This document shows positions 27,763-39,300 of a stretch of 64,000 bases of DNA, piece after piece. The DNA is from RFSX01 sp965230215 (GTDB lineage: Bacteria > Bacteroidota > Bacteroidia > Chitinophagales > Saprospiraceae). The stretch covers positions 2,108,001 to 2,172,000 of the forward strand of contig CBDDKN010000001.1 of assembly GCA_965230215.1 (NCBI GenBank). Direction: 5' to 3'. How positions within the stretch are numbered: the stretch's first letter is position 1; each line of letters begins with the position of its first letter. The notes beneath the pieces were generated by a model, which saw only the letters and a list, made by a program, of their open reading frames with translations, was not told the DNA's origin and did not search any database. The position numbers were made by a program, and so were the translations under genes.

Positions 27763-28275
27763 TTACTGTATTCCCAATTTTGCCATGACCAAACTATTTA
27801 CGTTGGTCGATTCATTGGCATATAGAACAAATCCAGTACTGAAATCAAAAATGTAATCATAACCTTTTTCATCAGCTACATCATCAATAGCTTGTTGAAT
27901 TCTGTCTCTTATTGGACTGAGTAGGTCTTCACTTTTTTGAATAATTTTTTGTTGACTGTCTTGCTCAAACTGAAGAATTTTTCCCTCTTCGGTTTTAAGC
28001 TGTTGAACTTCAACTTCAAGTTGCTTAGGTGATATTTCTCCCTGTGCTTCTCTTCTTTCAAGAGCCTGGTACTTCTGTTGTAAAGCTTGTAGCATTTCCT
28101 GACCTCGTTTTTGAAGTTGAGCCTTGAATGTCTCAATATTGGCATTGGCTTCCTTTACTTCAGGAATTTTTTCAATGATGGCTTGTGAGTCGACGTAAGC
28201 AAAATTCTGAGCAAAAGACTCACTTGCAAATGCAAAGCTTAAAATACAAAGTACTGTTAGTAAAAGATTTCTCAT
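27763..28275 (-). CDS. OmpH/Skp family periplasmic chaperone (second of pair)
   Basis: A 170-residue product that holds unfolded outer-membrane proteins in the periplasm. The signal peptide is MRNLLLTVLCILSFAFASESFAQ. The start of the mature protein, FAYVDSQAIIEKIPEVKEA, is the conserved OmpH beta-strand, followed by two long charged helices forming the Skp tentacle (about 45-120), and a C-terminal strand (GYDYIFDFSTGFVLYA) with the ending NVNSLVMAKLGIQ. It begins 13 bases after its paralogue's stop and is probably cotranscribed. In many Bacteroidota such pairs sit behind bamA, but not here. Confidence 0.9.
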   Translation of the reverse strand: MRNLLLTVLCILSFAFASESFAQNFAYVDSQAIIEKIPEVKEANANIETFKAQLQKRGQEMLQALQQKYQALERREAQGEISPKQLEVEVQQLKTEEGKILQFEQDSQQKIIQKSEDLLSPIRDRIQQAIDDVADEKGYDYIFDFSTGFVLYANESTNVNSLVMAKLGIQ

Positions 28276-28288
28276 TTTATAGACTATT

Positions 28289-28810
28289 TTAATTTGATCG
28301 TATTCCCAATTCTCTTCTTACCTCACGGGTTTTGTCATATTCTTCGCTGGCGTAAAGCAATCCTGCTGCACCTGCTTTATCAAATATGATATCAAACCCC
28401 TTAAGTTTTGCATAATCCTGAATGGCGTTGAACACTTCATCCTGGATAGGACTTATTAATTCCTGTCTTTTTCGAAAAAGATCGCCTTCAGGTCCGAATC
28501 TTCTTTTCTGCATTTCTCTCACTTCTTGCTCTTTCTGCATGATCTCTTCTTCCCTCTCCAACTTAACATCATCACTAAGAAGTACTTGTTCAGCCTGATA
28601 CTTGTTATACATAGACTTAATCTTGTCATATTCCTGGGAGATGTCTTGTCTCCATTTGGCTGACACCTGATCGATCTCTTGTTGCGCTTGCTGGTAAGCA
28701 GGCATATCTTCAAGAATACCTGATACATCGATTACAGCAATTCTCTGGCTGAAAGCCTCTGCAGAAATGGTGAGCAGAATCACCATACCAAGGATTATCT
28801 TTTTCATCAT
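28289..28810 (-). CDS. OmpH/Skp family periplasmic chaperone (first of pair)
   Basis: A 173-residue product with signal peptide MMKKIILGMVILLTISAEAFSQ, the conserved RIAVIDVSGILEDMPAYQQA strand, a helical tentacle region rich in Gln/Glu/Lys (about 45-115) and the closing FDIIFDKAGAAGLLYA strand. Either of two adjacent ATG codons (28808-28810 or 28805-28807) could be the start. It is clearly related to the gene behind it, but the helix sequences are well diverged, so the duplication is old. It is the first gene of a two-gene unit; its promoter should lie in 28811-28960, but no convincing element was found. Confidence 0.9.
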   Translation of the reverse strand: MMKKIILGMVILLTISAEAFSQRIAVIDVSGILEDMPAYQQAQQEIDQVSAKWRQDISQEYDKIKSMYNKYQAEQVLLSDDVKLEREEEIMQKEQEVREMQKRRFGPEGDLFRKRQELISPIQDEVFNAIQDYAKLKGFDIIFDKAGAAGLLYASEEYDKTREVRRELGIRSN

Positions 28811-28960
28811 ACTATTTGGTTTTGATTACAAATTATGCTTTAACAATGGTAAAACCAATGCTTTTTATTCCCAAGAAAACTGATTTAACTAATGTTTAAC
28901 CATAAAAAAGGGCCAGCATCAACTTGCAAGAGCTGCAAAAATAATCACTTTGGTATAATA

Positions 28961-28992
28961 AAAAAGGAAGTCATGGATCAATGACTTCCTTT
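28961..28992 (-). terminator. Terminator after the 1345-residue T9SS protein gene
   Basis: AAAGGAAGTCAT (28963-28974) pairs with ATGACTTCCTTT (28981-28992) over a 6-base loop. On the - strand the stem runs into TTTTTAT. It lies 25 bases past the stop at 29017. Confidence 0.85.
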
Positions 28993-29016
28993 AAATATTT
29001 AGAGCTAACGAATTAC

Positions 29017-32000
29017 TTATTCAATTACCAGCATTTTGTATTGAGTATGTGCGTAGCTGGTTGACATGCGCACATAAACGACTCCAGCGGCAGGCAACTG
29101 AGATCTATTGATCTCAAGTGTATGCTGCATTCCTGCTGTGAAATATTTCTCTCTAACATGGAGTAGCTTTCCTGTTACATCAAAGAATTCAAATCTAACA
29201 TTGTCATCCATTGATACAGAGAAATTGATATTGGTATTGTCTATCCATGGGTTTGGCGTTACATTGCTGATCTCAATACCTTCTTGAGATATAAGTTTAT
29301 TACCAAACGGAATGACTCTTCCGGTCTTATCATAAGCTTCAGCTTTGGTAACCGAAGAATTGATATCAAAGAGATCTTCAGATCTTAAATCTTCATTGGC
29401 TAGCAAAATTATTCTCATAACAGTACTACCCTCTTTGATAGATGGTTGATCTGTATTTGAATAACTTATTGTGAAGTAACCTTTATCCAATTCATTGGTA
29501 TTAAGGTTTTCATCTTCAATCAATGAAATAACACCGCCTTCAATTTCAAGCAAGCTGATTTTATCTGAATCAAAGCTTACTGTACCCTGCCATCCAATCA
29601 TATTCTCCAACATATTTGCAGTGACATCCACCTCAATCAACTCACCTGCATTAGCCGTTATTAAAGGCAATTCCAGAAGGAATGGAGACGATTGATCATC
29701 AACTTCATTATTGAAGCTGCCCGATGCTGCAACTGAATTGTTGACATCTCCAATCTTAACACCAATGAAATCAATGTCCATATCTGTATCAAGATTTTCA
29801 ATGTTATATTTTTCTGGTAGAACTCCTGTCCATGGATTTGCCGGATCAATAAATGGTTCAGCTGCATCCATAAACCTCCAACTTGTATTTTCCGGATAGT
29901 GATTATATATACCTAAGACAAGCTTTCTTAATTCGATTAGATCGCTTGCAGAAATATCATCGTTCTTATCTATATCTGCTGCAATCAGCTTGTATGGACT
30001 ATCAAGGCTTTCAATTCCCAGGATATGTCTCTGTATCAATATGATATCCAAGGTACTCACGCCATTCAGATCATCGCCATCTTTGTTTGGCACAACCGCG
30101 TAGTCACCTCCCATTGGCATATCTCCAAACGCATATGCTCCAGACTCCTCCGTCATCATCTCAAACTCACTGCCTTCCAATGTAACCTCTACTCCTGAAA
30201 TCTCTTCCAGTTCCTCTGTGTATATATCTCCTGTTACATCCACCAGGCTCATCATCACCGGACAATCTGGGTTATCCAACACCTCTACCATCGTCATACA
30301 GAAATCCTGCTCGCCTGTTAATCTGTCTGTCACCCACATCTGTACTGGCTGAATCCCTACATCTTCACAATCGAATACTATGTTCTTAACCATCGTATCT
30401 GAACTCATACTCAATGTGATCGGATTATCACATGGATGATAGGAACCTCCATCAAAATCACTCGCCCACAATTCTGCCTCGTACTCTATTCCATTCCCAT
30501 TATCAACAGCTTCTATACTTACACTAAAGCCATTTATACATATTGGTATTGGCGTCTTCTTATTGATCACCGTCAAGGCTTGCTCATCTGTCGCTATATT
30601 TCCACACAGATCTGATACCGTCCATAGTATCGTGTAATCCCCATTTACCAGCGTATCGCTGTAGGTCGCACTTGACCCTACCGCTACCAAGAAATCTTGA
30701 TCATCGCGTACCTCATAACTCCAATACAAACTATCACAATCATCCGTCCCCTCTCTTGTCAATTCAAACTGTCCACTCTCACAGTCTATATTGAATGACT
30801 CTATGATTGTATCACCTTGAGCTACTATCTGTGGATATACATTATTATATATCTCAATTATCTGAGGCTGTGGTATCGTGAATACTTCAAACGATCCATT
30901 GATCTCACTACACCAGTTGATCACCGACCAAGTACGCTCTATGTAGGCGCACTCACCAAGCCCATCTCGTGTCTCAAATATTCTGTCTTCATAATCCCAG
31001 CCCAACAAACTACACTCATCATCTCCTGCCAAAAACTGTGGATATGCATATAACTCCGGTAACTCATCCGGCCCAATATCATATCTACACACTCCTGTCG
31101 TATCGTAGTTTAACGGCCATTGTATATTGCTCTCTACAAATGGTGTATAGTTTACTATCGTAATGTGCTGCTTACAGCTTCTGTATAGTATCGTGCTATC
31201 CTGACTGCGCAATTCAAAGGCTCTTACTATCTCACCTATCCCACATTGATTGACATCTGCTGTCACTATCTCCTGCACCACCTGCTGTGCTGCACAATTA
31301 TCATCTACATCCGCTTCTCCAAACACAAGTCCCAAATTGTTAAGATCATAAGCGTCTCTACAGTCTATTGTTACATCTGACGGACAACTCAACTGTGGTA
31401 TATCCTTATCCTGTACTTCAACTGTTACCATACACTCGTTGTAGTTACCACCCAAATCATAGGCCCTGAACACTACCATCACTTCACTTCCCGCATCTGC
31501 ACAACAGAAACTTACACTCTCATCAAACAAGGTATCGGCTGCTACACATAATGTGTCCATCCTTCTCACTGCAAAACCATCCAATCCACATTCATCCCAG
31601 GATCCATCGTCAAAACTCTCAGCATATACCAATGTCTGTCCATTCTGACTTATCGATACTACTGTAGTTTGTTCGCATATAGTCACTGGCTCTGTGTCAT
31701 CTCGTACTGTCACATTCAACCTACAACTGCTGCTGTTATAACAGCTGTCACTTACTATGTAACTTATTGTATTTATACCTACATCCAGATCTACTATACC
31801 GCCATTGCTATTCAAGTAGCCCTTCGGATAATCTATCGCCACTATGATACCTCCATCACATTCATCAAAGGCTGTTATACCTGGTAGCTCTACGGCTGCT
31901 GCACAAAAGTCATTTGTTGTTATCGTCATATCCTGCGGACATACAAACTCTGGTGCCTCATCATCTACTATCTCTATCAACTGCACCGCACCTGTCGTAT

Positions 32001-33054
32001 TCTCTCCATTACACCACCATTCTCTAACTTCCCATGTTCTCATCACCTTGCGGATACAGCCCACTTGTGGTAGCTCCAAATCTGTATATAACACCACTGA
32101 ATTACACACCTGATTCACCTCTCCTGGTATTACAATCACTTCTCCCTCGAAGGTAATATCTGTAGCTCCACCCATTGGAATCAATGGTGCTCCACTTCCA
32201 GAACCTGTCAATGGACAGAATACTCCATCTGTTATGCTAGGATCACAGATGAACGGTACACCCGAAGTTCCTGAACCTACAAAGCCAGATCCAGATCCTG
32301 TGATCGAAGAATATAACCATGGAATTGGAATTCCATTTTCATCAAAAATATAGGTATCATCACCGCAACTGATAGGGTTACCACCAGCTACTGTTCTGTT
32401 CTCTGGAAACATGATATTGCTTAAATCTACACGCTCAAGCAGTATCTCATGACTACACTCATCGAAATTGCCCATCTCATCAGTAGCGCGATATGTTCTA
32501 ACGATTCTGTGTGTATAATCAGGATCGCAATCCAATCGTTCTCTTGTTTCGTTATGAAGTGTAACTGTAAAGTCCAATCCTCCACACGATGCAACTGCTG
32601 GCGGTAATCCCAATACATCAAATCCACCACATGATATGGTCAAATCATCAGGACAATCCAACTGCGGCGGCAATTTATACTCTACGGTCATATACGACCA
32701 GCAAGCATTATTACATGGTGCTAGAAAAACTTTTACTTCAAAAGTCTCTCCTACGTCTTCAAGACCAAAAACCAAGTCTTCAATTTCGCCAAGATGATTC
32801 TTTACCTCAATGGAATAGTCACTTTCAGGGAAATCCAATTCCTGAAGAAACATTCCTGGTGTAATTGTCGTAGAACAATTTTCATCAAGACTCAAGTTGA
32901 CTTGAGATATACACTTCATCCCATCACAAGGATCGGGTTGTGCGTAACCTGAAAATGAAAGCAATAGCATAAAAGTTAATATGCATGCTTTTAAAACAGG
33001 ATTTTGATTAAACAACCATTTTTCTGTGTTTGATTGCTGTACAAATGTTGCCAT
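29017..33054 (-). CDS. T9SS surface protein with HYR-like and dockerin-like modules
   Basis: A 1345-residue exported protein. It has a long n-region signal peptide with hydrophobic core CILTFMLLLSFSGYAQ. The body is a series of cysteine-rich HYR-like beta domains (CPDDLTISCGG, CPQDMTI, CPSDVTIDC), interrupted by a Gly/Ser-rich stretch near residues 240-285. A dockerin type I-like pair of calcium loops follows at about 985-1045: DGDDLNGVSTLDIILIQRHI and DIDKNDDISASDLIELRKLV. A cohesin-like beta region comes next, then a T9SS type A tail from NVTPNPWIDNTNINF to MLVIE. Every module aligns in order with the C-terminal 1270 or so residues of the giant protein encoded just upstream, so the two are full-length paralogues apart from the giant's repeat array and DUF11 domains. 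It is probably surface-attached; a ligand cannot be inferred. Confidence 0.85.
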   Translation of the reverse strand: MATFVQQSNTEKWLFNQNPVLKACILTFMLLLSFSGYAQPDPCDGMKCISQVNLSLDENCSTTITPGMFLQELDFPESDYSIEVKNHLGEIEDLVFGLEDVGETFEVKVFLAPCNNACWSYMTVEYKLPPQLDCPDDLTISCGGFDVLGLPPAVASCGGLDFTVTLHNETRERLDCDPDYTHRIVRTYRATDEMGNFDECSHEILLERVDLSNIMFPENRTVAGGNPISCGDDTYIFDENGIPIPWLYSSITGSGSGFVGSGTSGVPFICDPSITDGVFCPLTGSGSGAPLIPMGGATDITFEGEVIVIPGEVNQVCNSVVLYTDLELPQVGCIRKVMRTWEVREWWCNGENTTGAVQLIEIVDDEAPEFVCPQDMTITTNDFCAAAVELPGITAFDECDGGIIVAIDYPKGYLNSNGGIVDLDVGINTISYIVSDSCYNSSSCRLNVTVRDDTEPVTICEQTTVVSISQNGQTLVYAESFDDGSWDECGLDGFAVRRMDTLCVAADTLFDESVSFCCADAGSEVMVVFRAYDLGGNYNECMVTVEVQDKDIPQLSCPSDVTIDCRDAYDLNNLGLVFGEADVDDNCAAQQVVQEIVTADVNQCGIGEIVRAFELRSQDSTILYRSCKQHITIVNYTPFVESNIQWPLNYDTTGVCRYDIGPDELPELYAYPQFLAGDDECSLLGWDYEDRIFETRDGLGECAYIERTWSVINWCSEINGSFEVFTIPQPQIIEIYNNVYPQIVAQGDTIIESFNIDCESGQFELTREGTDDCDSLYWSYEVRDDQDFLVAVGSSATYSDTLVNGDYTILWTVSDLCGNIATDEQALTVINKKTPIPICINGFSVSIEAVDNGNGIEYEAELWASDFDGGSYHPCDNPITLSMSSDTMVKNIVFDCEDVGIQPVQMWVTDRLTGEQDFCMTMVEVLDNPDCPVMMSLVDVTGDIYTEELEEISGVEVTLEGSEFEMMTEESGAYAFGDMPMGGDYAVVPNKDGDDLNGVSTLDIILIQRHILGIESLDSPYKLIAADIDKNDDISASDLIELRKLVLGIYNHYPENTSWRFMDAAEPFIDPANPWTGVLPEKYNIENLDTDMDIDFIGVKIGDVNNSVAASGSFNNEVDDQSSPFLLELPLITANAGELIEVDVTANMLENMIGWQGTVSFDSDKISLLEIEGGVISLIEDENLNTNELDKGYFTISYSNTDQPSIKEGSTVMRIILLANEDLRSEDLFDINSSVTKAEAYDKTGRVIPFGNKLISQEGIEISNVTPNPWIDNTNINFSVSMDDNVRFEFFDVTGKLLHVREKYFTAGMQHTLEINRSQLPAAGVVYVRMSTSYAHTQYKMLVIE

Positions 33055-33357
33055 ATCGTTAGCTATTATAAGTGTGTTATATTATTCATTTCAATTTTTG
33101 ACATAACTATACTGTACCGTGGCATTCACTAAGCTCAGAGAAAGCAAAGCCACCGTACTTTTGGTTAAGTACATTACTGTTTGGGACATAACTAGTTTAT
33201 TACAGACTAGCTGATTTAAATGCTGCAAAGCATTTCATACTGTATATGGGTGGGAATGTCAAATGCCCTATTAGGACATTCGTTAAGCAAATATATAAAT
33301 TACATATTAAAATAAATAATAATATGTAATTTATTTAATGATAAATATTTGTCCTTA
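33055..33357. other. Intergenic interval between the two paralogous surface-protein genes
   Basis: A 303-base AT-rich gap with no open frame. It contains a perfect 13-bp AT-only inverted repeat (33297-33309 with 33320-33332) just past the giant gene's stop, possibly a weak terminator. It also contains a shorter GAATGTC/GACATTC pair (33254-33260, 33275-33281) and two copies of GACATAACTA, at 33100-33109 and 33185-33194, 85 bases apart. TATATTTG occurs on the - strand at 33295-33288 without a partner TTG. The regulation of the 1345-residue gene therefore remains open; read-through from the giant gene is possible. Confidence 0.5.
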
Positions 33358-36300
33358 TCAATCAAGTATAATCATTTTATATTCAGAGGCATCACCATCC
33401 GTTAACAATCGGACATAAATGACACCGGTTTCGTTAAATTTATCTCTTGACAATGCATATTTATTCAGTCCTTTTTGATAAGAACCATTGTCAGAGAACA
33501 CCATTTGTCCATTAACATTATAGAATTGAAGCGTAACATCTTGTGATTCAGACAACTCAAATTCTATTACACAATTATCAATCCATGGGTTTGGTGCTAC
33601 ATTAACTATTCTATTGGCAAAGGCATCTTCAGTTAACAGTTCCATTGGTATTACGACATCATATCCGTTATATGCCTCCGTATGTGTAAGCTCTGAGGAT
33701 AGTTTCAATAATTCAGACAATTGGCCCTCTTCTTTTGATCTAATTCTTAAGGCAAAGAGTGTTTTTGTCTTATCAAATGATTCGACTTCATATTTGTTAT
33801 AACTCATGCTTAGAATACCACTACTAATATCTTCCAGGTTGTAGTTAATTTCATCATCCAAGTCAAGTACACCTGGAATAATTTCTAGTAATTCAACTTT
33901 ATTTGGATCGAATTCCAAACTTGTCTGCCATCCACTTATATTCTCATAATTATCAGAGTGAACATGCAATATCATTTCTTCGTTTTCACCTATTCGATCT
34001 GAATCAAGAATTAATCTCAATCCCGTATTTGAATTATCTGTATAAATGCCCTTTCCTGCTTTGAGGCTCTCAAAGCTTCCATTGACATCTCCAATTTTAA
34101 CCCCAATGAAGTCTATAGACATATCATGCACTATCGCATCAATTTCATAGTTTTCGGAGAAATCATGAGCCCAAGGGTTTAAGCTATCTGGGAAACTGTA
34201 GGACTTGTCAATAAATCGCCAGCTGGTATTATTTGGCACTCTATCATACAGACCAAGAATAAGTTTACGCAACTCAATAAGATCAATTGCTGTAATTGAG
34301 CCATTGTTGTTAATATCTGCTGCTATGAGTTGATAAGGAGAATCGAGATAATCCAAACCAAGAATATGTCTTTGAATAATTATGATATCTAATGTACTAA
34401 CAGCTTCGAGGTGGTTCTCATCATTAAATGGAACAACATTGTAATCACCTCCGGTCATTATATTGCCAAATGCATATCGGCCAATTTCATTAGACATCAT
34501 TTCGCCCATTCCTTCCAATGTAACTTTAACGTCAGATAGCTCCGTATTGTATTCCGTATAAATACTTCCATCGATAACTAAATTAGTAGGTTCACTGCAA
34601 TCACCCCCGTTCAGCACTTCAATATTAGAGAAACAGAACTCTTGAGCTCCAGTGACCACATCGGTCACCCAAAGCTCTAAAGTCTGAATTCCAAGATCGT
34701 CGCAATCAAGGAAAGCAACTGTATCTGATGTATCTGATGAAAAGCTGAGTACAACTTCGTTACCACATGGCTGATACGAGCCAGCATTGATATCTTCAGC
34801 CCAAATTTCTGCGATTCCCTGTCCAGGATTTTGAGGATCCGGAGCCAAAGCAACCGACATACCATTGATACAAACAGCAACTGGAAGTTTTGTATTTACT
34901 ATACTAACTCTTTGCGTATCTACGCTTATGTTGTTACATCTATCACTTACTACCCATCTAATGTAATACTCACCAACATTCAATGTATCGATAAGCACAT
35001 TACCAATACCAGTAACAATTAAATTATCCAATGTATCATTAATAGTATAGCTCCAGTTAAGTGAGTCTGGACAAACATCCTGAGCATTCGCACTGACATT
35101 CAATAATGCGGTTGTACAATCCACATTTACAGATTCAATTGTAATATCCGGTAGACTGTCAATAACAGGAGGTATATTATCAACCAAAGTAATTAACTGT
35201 GGTTGTTCGATTGCAAAAACTTCAAATTGACCATTTATTCTGCTACACCAATTAATAATCTCCCAGTGTCTCTCTATGACTGTACATACGCCCACTGCAG
35301 TACTATCGTAAATAATATTGTCCTCATAGAAATATCCAATCATGTTACAATCTTCGAATCCAGGCTCTATACTTGGATAAGCTAGACTGTCCGGAAGAGC
35401 CACAGGATCAAGATTTAATATTGAACATACTGAGTCAACTTCAAAACTCAGAGGCCATACGATGTTATTGGCCTGTAGCAACATGTCATTCTCAACAGTA
35501 ATTACCTGTATGCATTCATCAACTAAACTGTTGTCACTAGATAGAATTCTAAACACTCTACTGATACTTCCCAATCCACAATCATTACGCTGATCGATTA
35601 CTTCTTCAACTACACCAGGATTTTGACACTGTCCATTCACGATGACCTGACCATATACGAAAGATAAGTTTTCAATATCAAGTATAGTATTACACTGCAC
35701 TGTTATATCACTTGGACATACTAATTCTGCATCAAGGTCTCCTTCTACTTGAACTGATGTCATACATTCGTTAAAATTACCACTGAGATCATAGACTCTT
35801 AATACAACCATTACATCTGATCCAATATCAGCACAACATATTTCGACCTGATTACTGAATATGGTATCAATATCATTACAGACAGTATCAATTCTTCGAA
35901 TAGCAAGACTATCCAAACCACATTCATCCAAAGATCCATCATCAATCATTTCTGCAGTTAAATATTGAGATTGTCCATCAGTAATCTGAATTACAGTCAA
36001 GCCTTCGCATATTGCAACAGGTTCACTACCATCTTCAACTGTAATGTTTATTGTACATGTTGCACTATTATAACAATCATCATTAACAATATACGTTACA
36101 GCATGCGTGCCAACAGTCAGCTCTACAATAGTACCATTTGAGTTTATTAATTCGAACGGCGTTTGAATTTGGACATTAGTAGAATGACAATCATCAAAAG
36201 CATTTACAGCCTGCAATTCTATTTCGGCTAAGCAATTATTAATTGTGGAAACAGTTTGATCTGTCGGACACTCGAATACCGGTGGTGTCTCATCAATGAT

Positions 36301-39300
36301 TTCAATGATTTGAATATCACTTCTGCTCACCTCACCATTACACCACCATTCTCTAAGTTCCCAAGTTCTCATAACCTTTCGCACACAGTCTACTCTCGGT
36401 AACTCCAGATCAGTATATGTTAAATGCGCACTGCATAAACTATTGAATCCAGGAAGTATAGGATTACCCGAATTATCATCTGCGGAAGGACAATAGAATC
36501 CATTTATCAATCCTGGCGTGCAAGTTACAGGAACACCGGATCCATTGGTGTAACTTGAATCTATTGGCCAAGGTAGAGGTATACCTTCTTCATTGAATTG
36601 TATCGTCTCATCAGAACATGAAATAGCATTTGAATTCAATACAACTCTATCGACTGGGAACTCTACATCGCTTAAATCAACTCTTTCTATGCGAACAGTA
36701 TGCTGACAGAAAGCTTCATTACCAAATAGATCGTAAGCTCTGTAGACTCTCAATACTTCATGTGTGTAATCAGGATCACAATCTAGAGCCGTCACAACTT
36801 CATTGAAGAGTTGAACTTCAGCAACTGAACATGATGAAGTTGCCATAGGTAAACTCATCAAATCGAGAGCCCCACATACAACTACAGTATCGGATGGACA
36901 ATTAATAATTGGTGCTTGTTTGTATTCAATATTGATCTCACCAGTACAGTAATTTTCACATAGTGGTTCAATCAATTTATAAGTCAGGGTTTGACCTACA
37001 TGTGAAAAATCAACTTTCTGATCAGGAATTGAATCCCCATTAATGTCATATACCACTACTCTATAATACTCATTACATCGTTCATGAATACCTATTCCCA
37101 CCATAGCAGGAGTAATTACAGCACAACAATTGGCATCCAACGAAATATTAACAGTAGGAATGCAGAAGACCTCACAACTGTCTTCACATGGATAGATAAA
37201 GTCTCTAGCTAAGTCTATTAGTTCTATGTCATGATCATCCTCATCCTCATCAATGAGTACAGAATCATCAATCACAATACCATCATTAAATGGATCATAG
37301 TCAGCATAGCTGTCTGCATCGACATAATCGTTTCCGCTTGAATCCGTAGCAGAGCTAATCTCGGCTGTATTCGTATAATTTGCATCAACTAAAGAAACAA
37401 GCTTAAGCTCCGTAAACAATTGTAATTTGATGCTATCACCTGCTTCGAGGCCTGATGATAAAGTATAATTATATAACTCATTAGAACCTGATGTCCATAG
37501 TGGATTTAAACTCTCAATTATCTCATAACCACTTGGTGCGTAATCAGAAACTTCAATTATATCTGCATGGATATTCCCTTGATTAATAACTGTTATTTCA
37601 AAATTTAAGGTATCACCCACCATGAATGGACCAACAGTATTCAGTGTTTTATACAGAGCCAAGTCAAAGACTTCAATATTTTCAATATCATGATCATCTT
37701 CATCATTGAGAGCATTGTCAACTACATTATCTACGATAACATCATTGGCCTCATTGTTATCAGCCTTACTATCTACATCCTGATTAGATACAGATTCACC
37801 GTTTGAATTATTAAAATCAGATACTTCAACTGCATTAAGCCAGGCGTCCGTTTCTATACACTGACGTAACTCTAATAGAAGTGGAATTATAACTGATGAA
37901 TTTGGATTTACAGTTCCTGTATAAGTATACTCAATGTTTTCAGTAATTATATCTTGGGACCAACCAGCATTACCTGATTTAATAAACTTATAACCGCAAG
38001 GCAGATAATCGATAATATCGATTCCCTGAACTGGAAGGCTTCCTTGATTTATGATTTCAATTCCGAATTCGATCGTATCAAAGTACATATAAGGTGCACT
38101 TGATAATTCTATCTTTCTCAATGCAATATCATAGTATTCAACATCAATGTATACTGTTGATGTACTACAATTGCCGATATTATCACATACTGTGTACTCA
38201 AATGAATCGCGGCCAAAGAAACCATCATCAGGCGTATACACAAATGAATACGCTTCAAGAAAAGCGGTAGAATCTGGATGCACAGATATATCAACCACTC
38301 CATTCATGAAACTAAACAGAGTAATATTACCTTCTTCAGGTATTCTTAAATCATTTAATAAAATATCAATAGATATACCTGTCTCTTGAGAAGTTGTATA
38401 ATAGTCATCTACAGTTAACAGACACTCCTCAACAGTAACTATCTGAGAACAAGTAGCTTGATTTCCAAAGAAATCAGTTACAGTCCAAATAACAGTATTG
38501 TTTCCTTCTGAATAAATCTGATTTTCATTATAACTGAGTGTAAGATCAGGGCAGTTATCAATTGCTGTAGGATCACCTAGTTCAATATTCAAGGCCGTAC
38601 ATCCAGGATTATTACTCATTACAGTGATATCTGCAGGACAAGTAATTAATGGGTTCTCATTATCAACTACTGTAATTTCCTGAATACAGCTATCAGTATT
38701 TCCAGATTCATCTCTTGCCGTGTAGATAATATTGGTTAATCCAAGTTCATATGGTTCAATTGCATCGTTAATGTAAGTAACGCTTCCACAATTGTCATTC
38801 AAAATAGGATCTCCAAGTACCAGATTTGTAGCACTGCATGATTCTAAGTCAGTATTAACAGTAAGATCATCTGGACAAGTTATCATAGGCATTCCAGACT
38901 CAACAACTGTGATAATCTGGTTACAGCTAGACTGATTACCACTAGCATCTGTAATAGTATAAGTTATGATCGTCTCACCTACGAAGTAAGGTTCGTTTGC
39001 ATTGTTTGATATTATTGGAGAAGGACAATTATCACTTCCAACTGCAATACCTAATTCCACTTCCGTAACATAACATAAATCTTCTTCAGCTGAAACTGTT
39101 ATGTCAGATGGACAAGTTATTTCTGGAGCTTGGTTATCTACAACTGTAATGTTTTGAGTACAGGAAGCTAGATTACCAGAAGAGTCCTCTACCACATATG
39201 TAATTATTGTATTACCAATATTGAAAATTGTTGGTGAATCATCGCTTACATTTACAACATTACAATTATCACTGGCAGTATAATCACCCAAAGTAATTCC

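Noticed and set aside
30150..32150. Apparent change in codon use in the middle of the 1345-residue gene
   Set aside because: This stretch seemed richer in G- and C-ending codons than its flanks, but spot counts of base composition gave only a slight difference. A sliding GC3 plot would be needed to claim a recombined segment.
29930..34450. Cellulosome component because of dockerin-like segments
   Set aside because: No scaffoldin or glycoside hydrolase gene is present, and dockerin-like calcium loops are common in unrelated Bacteroidota surface proteins.
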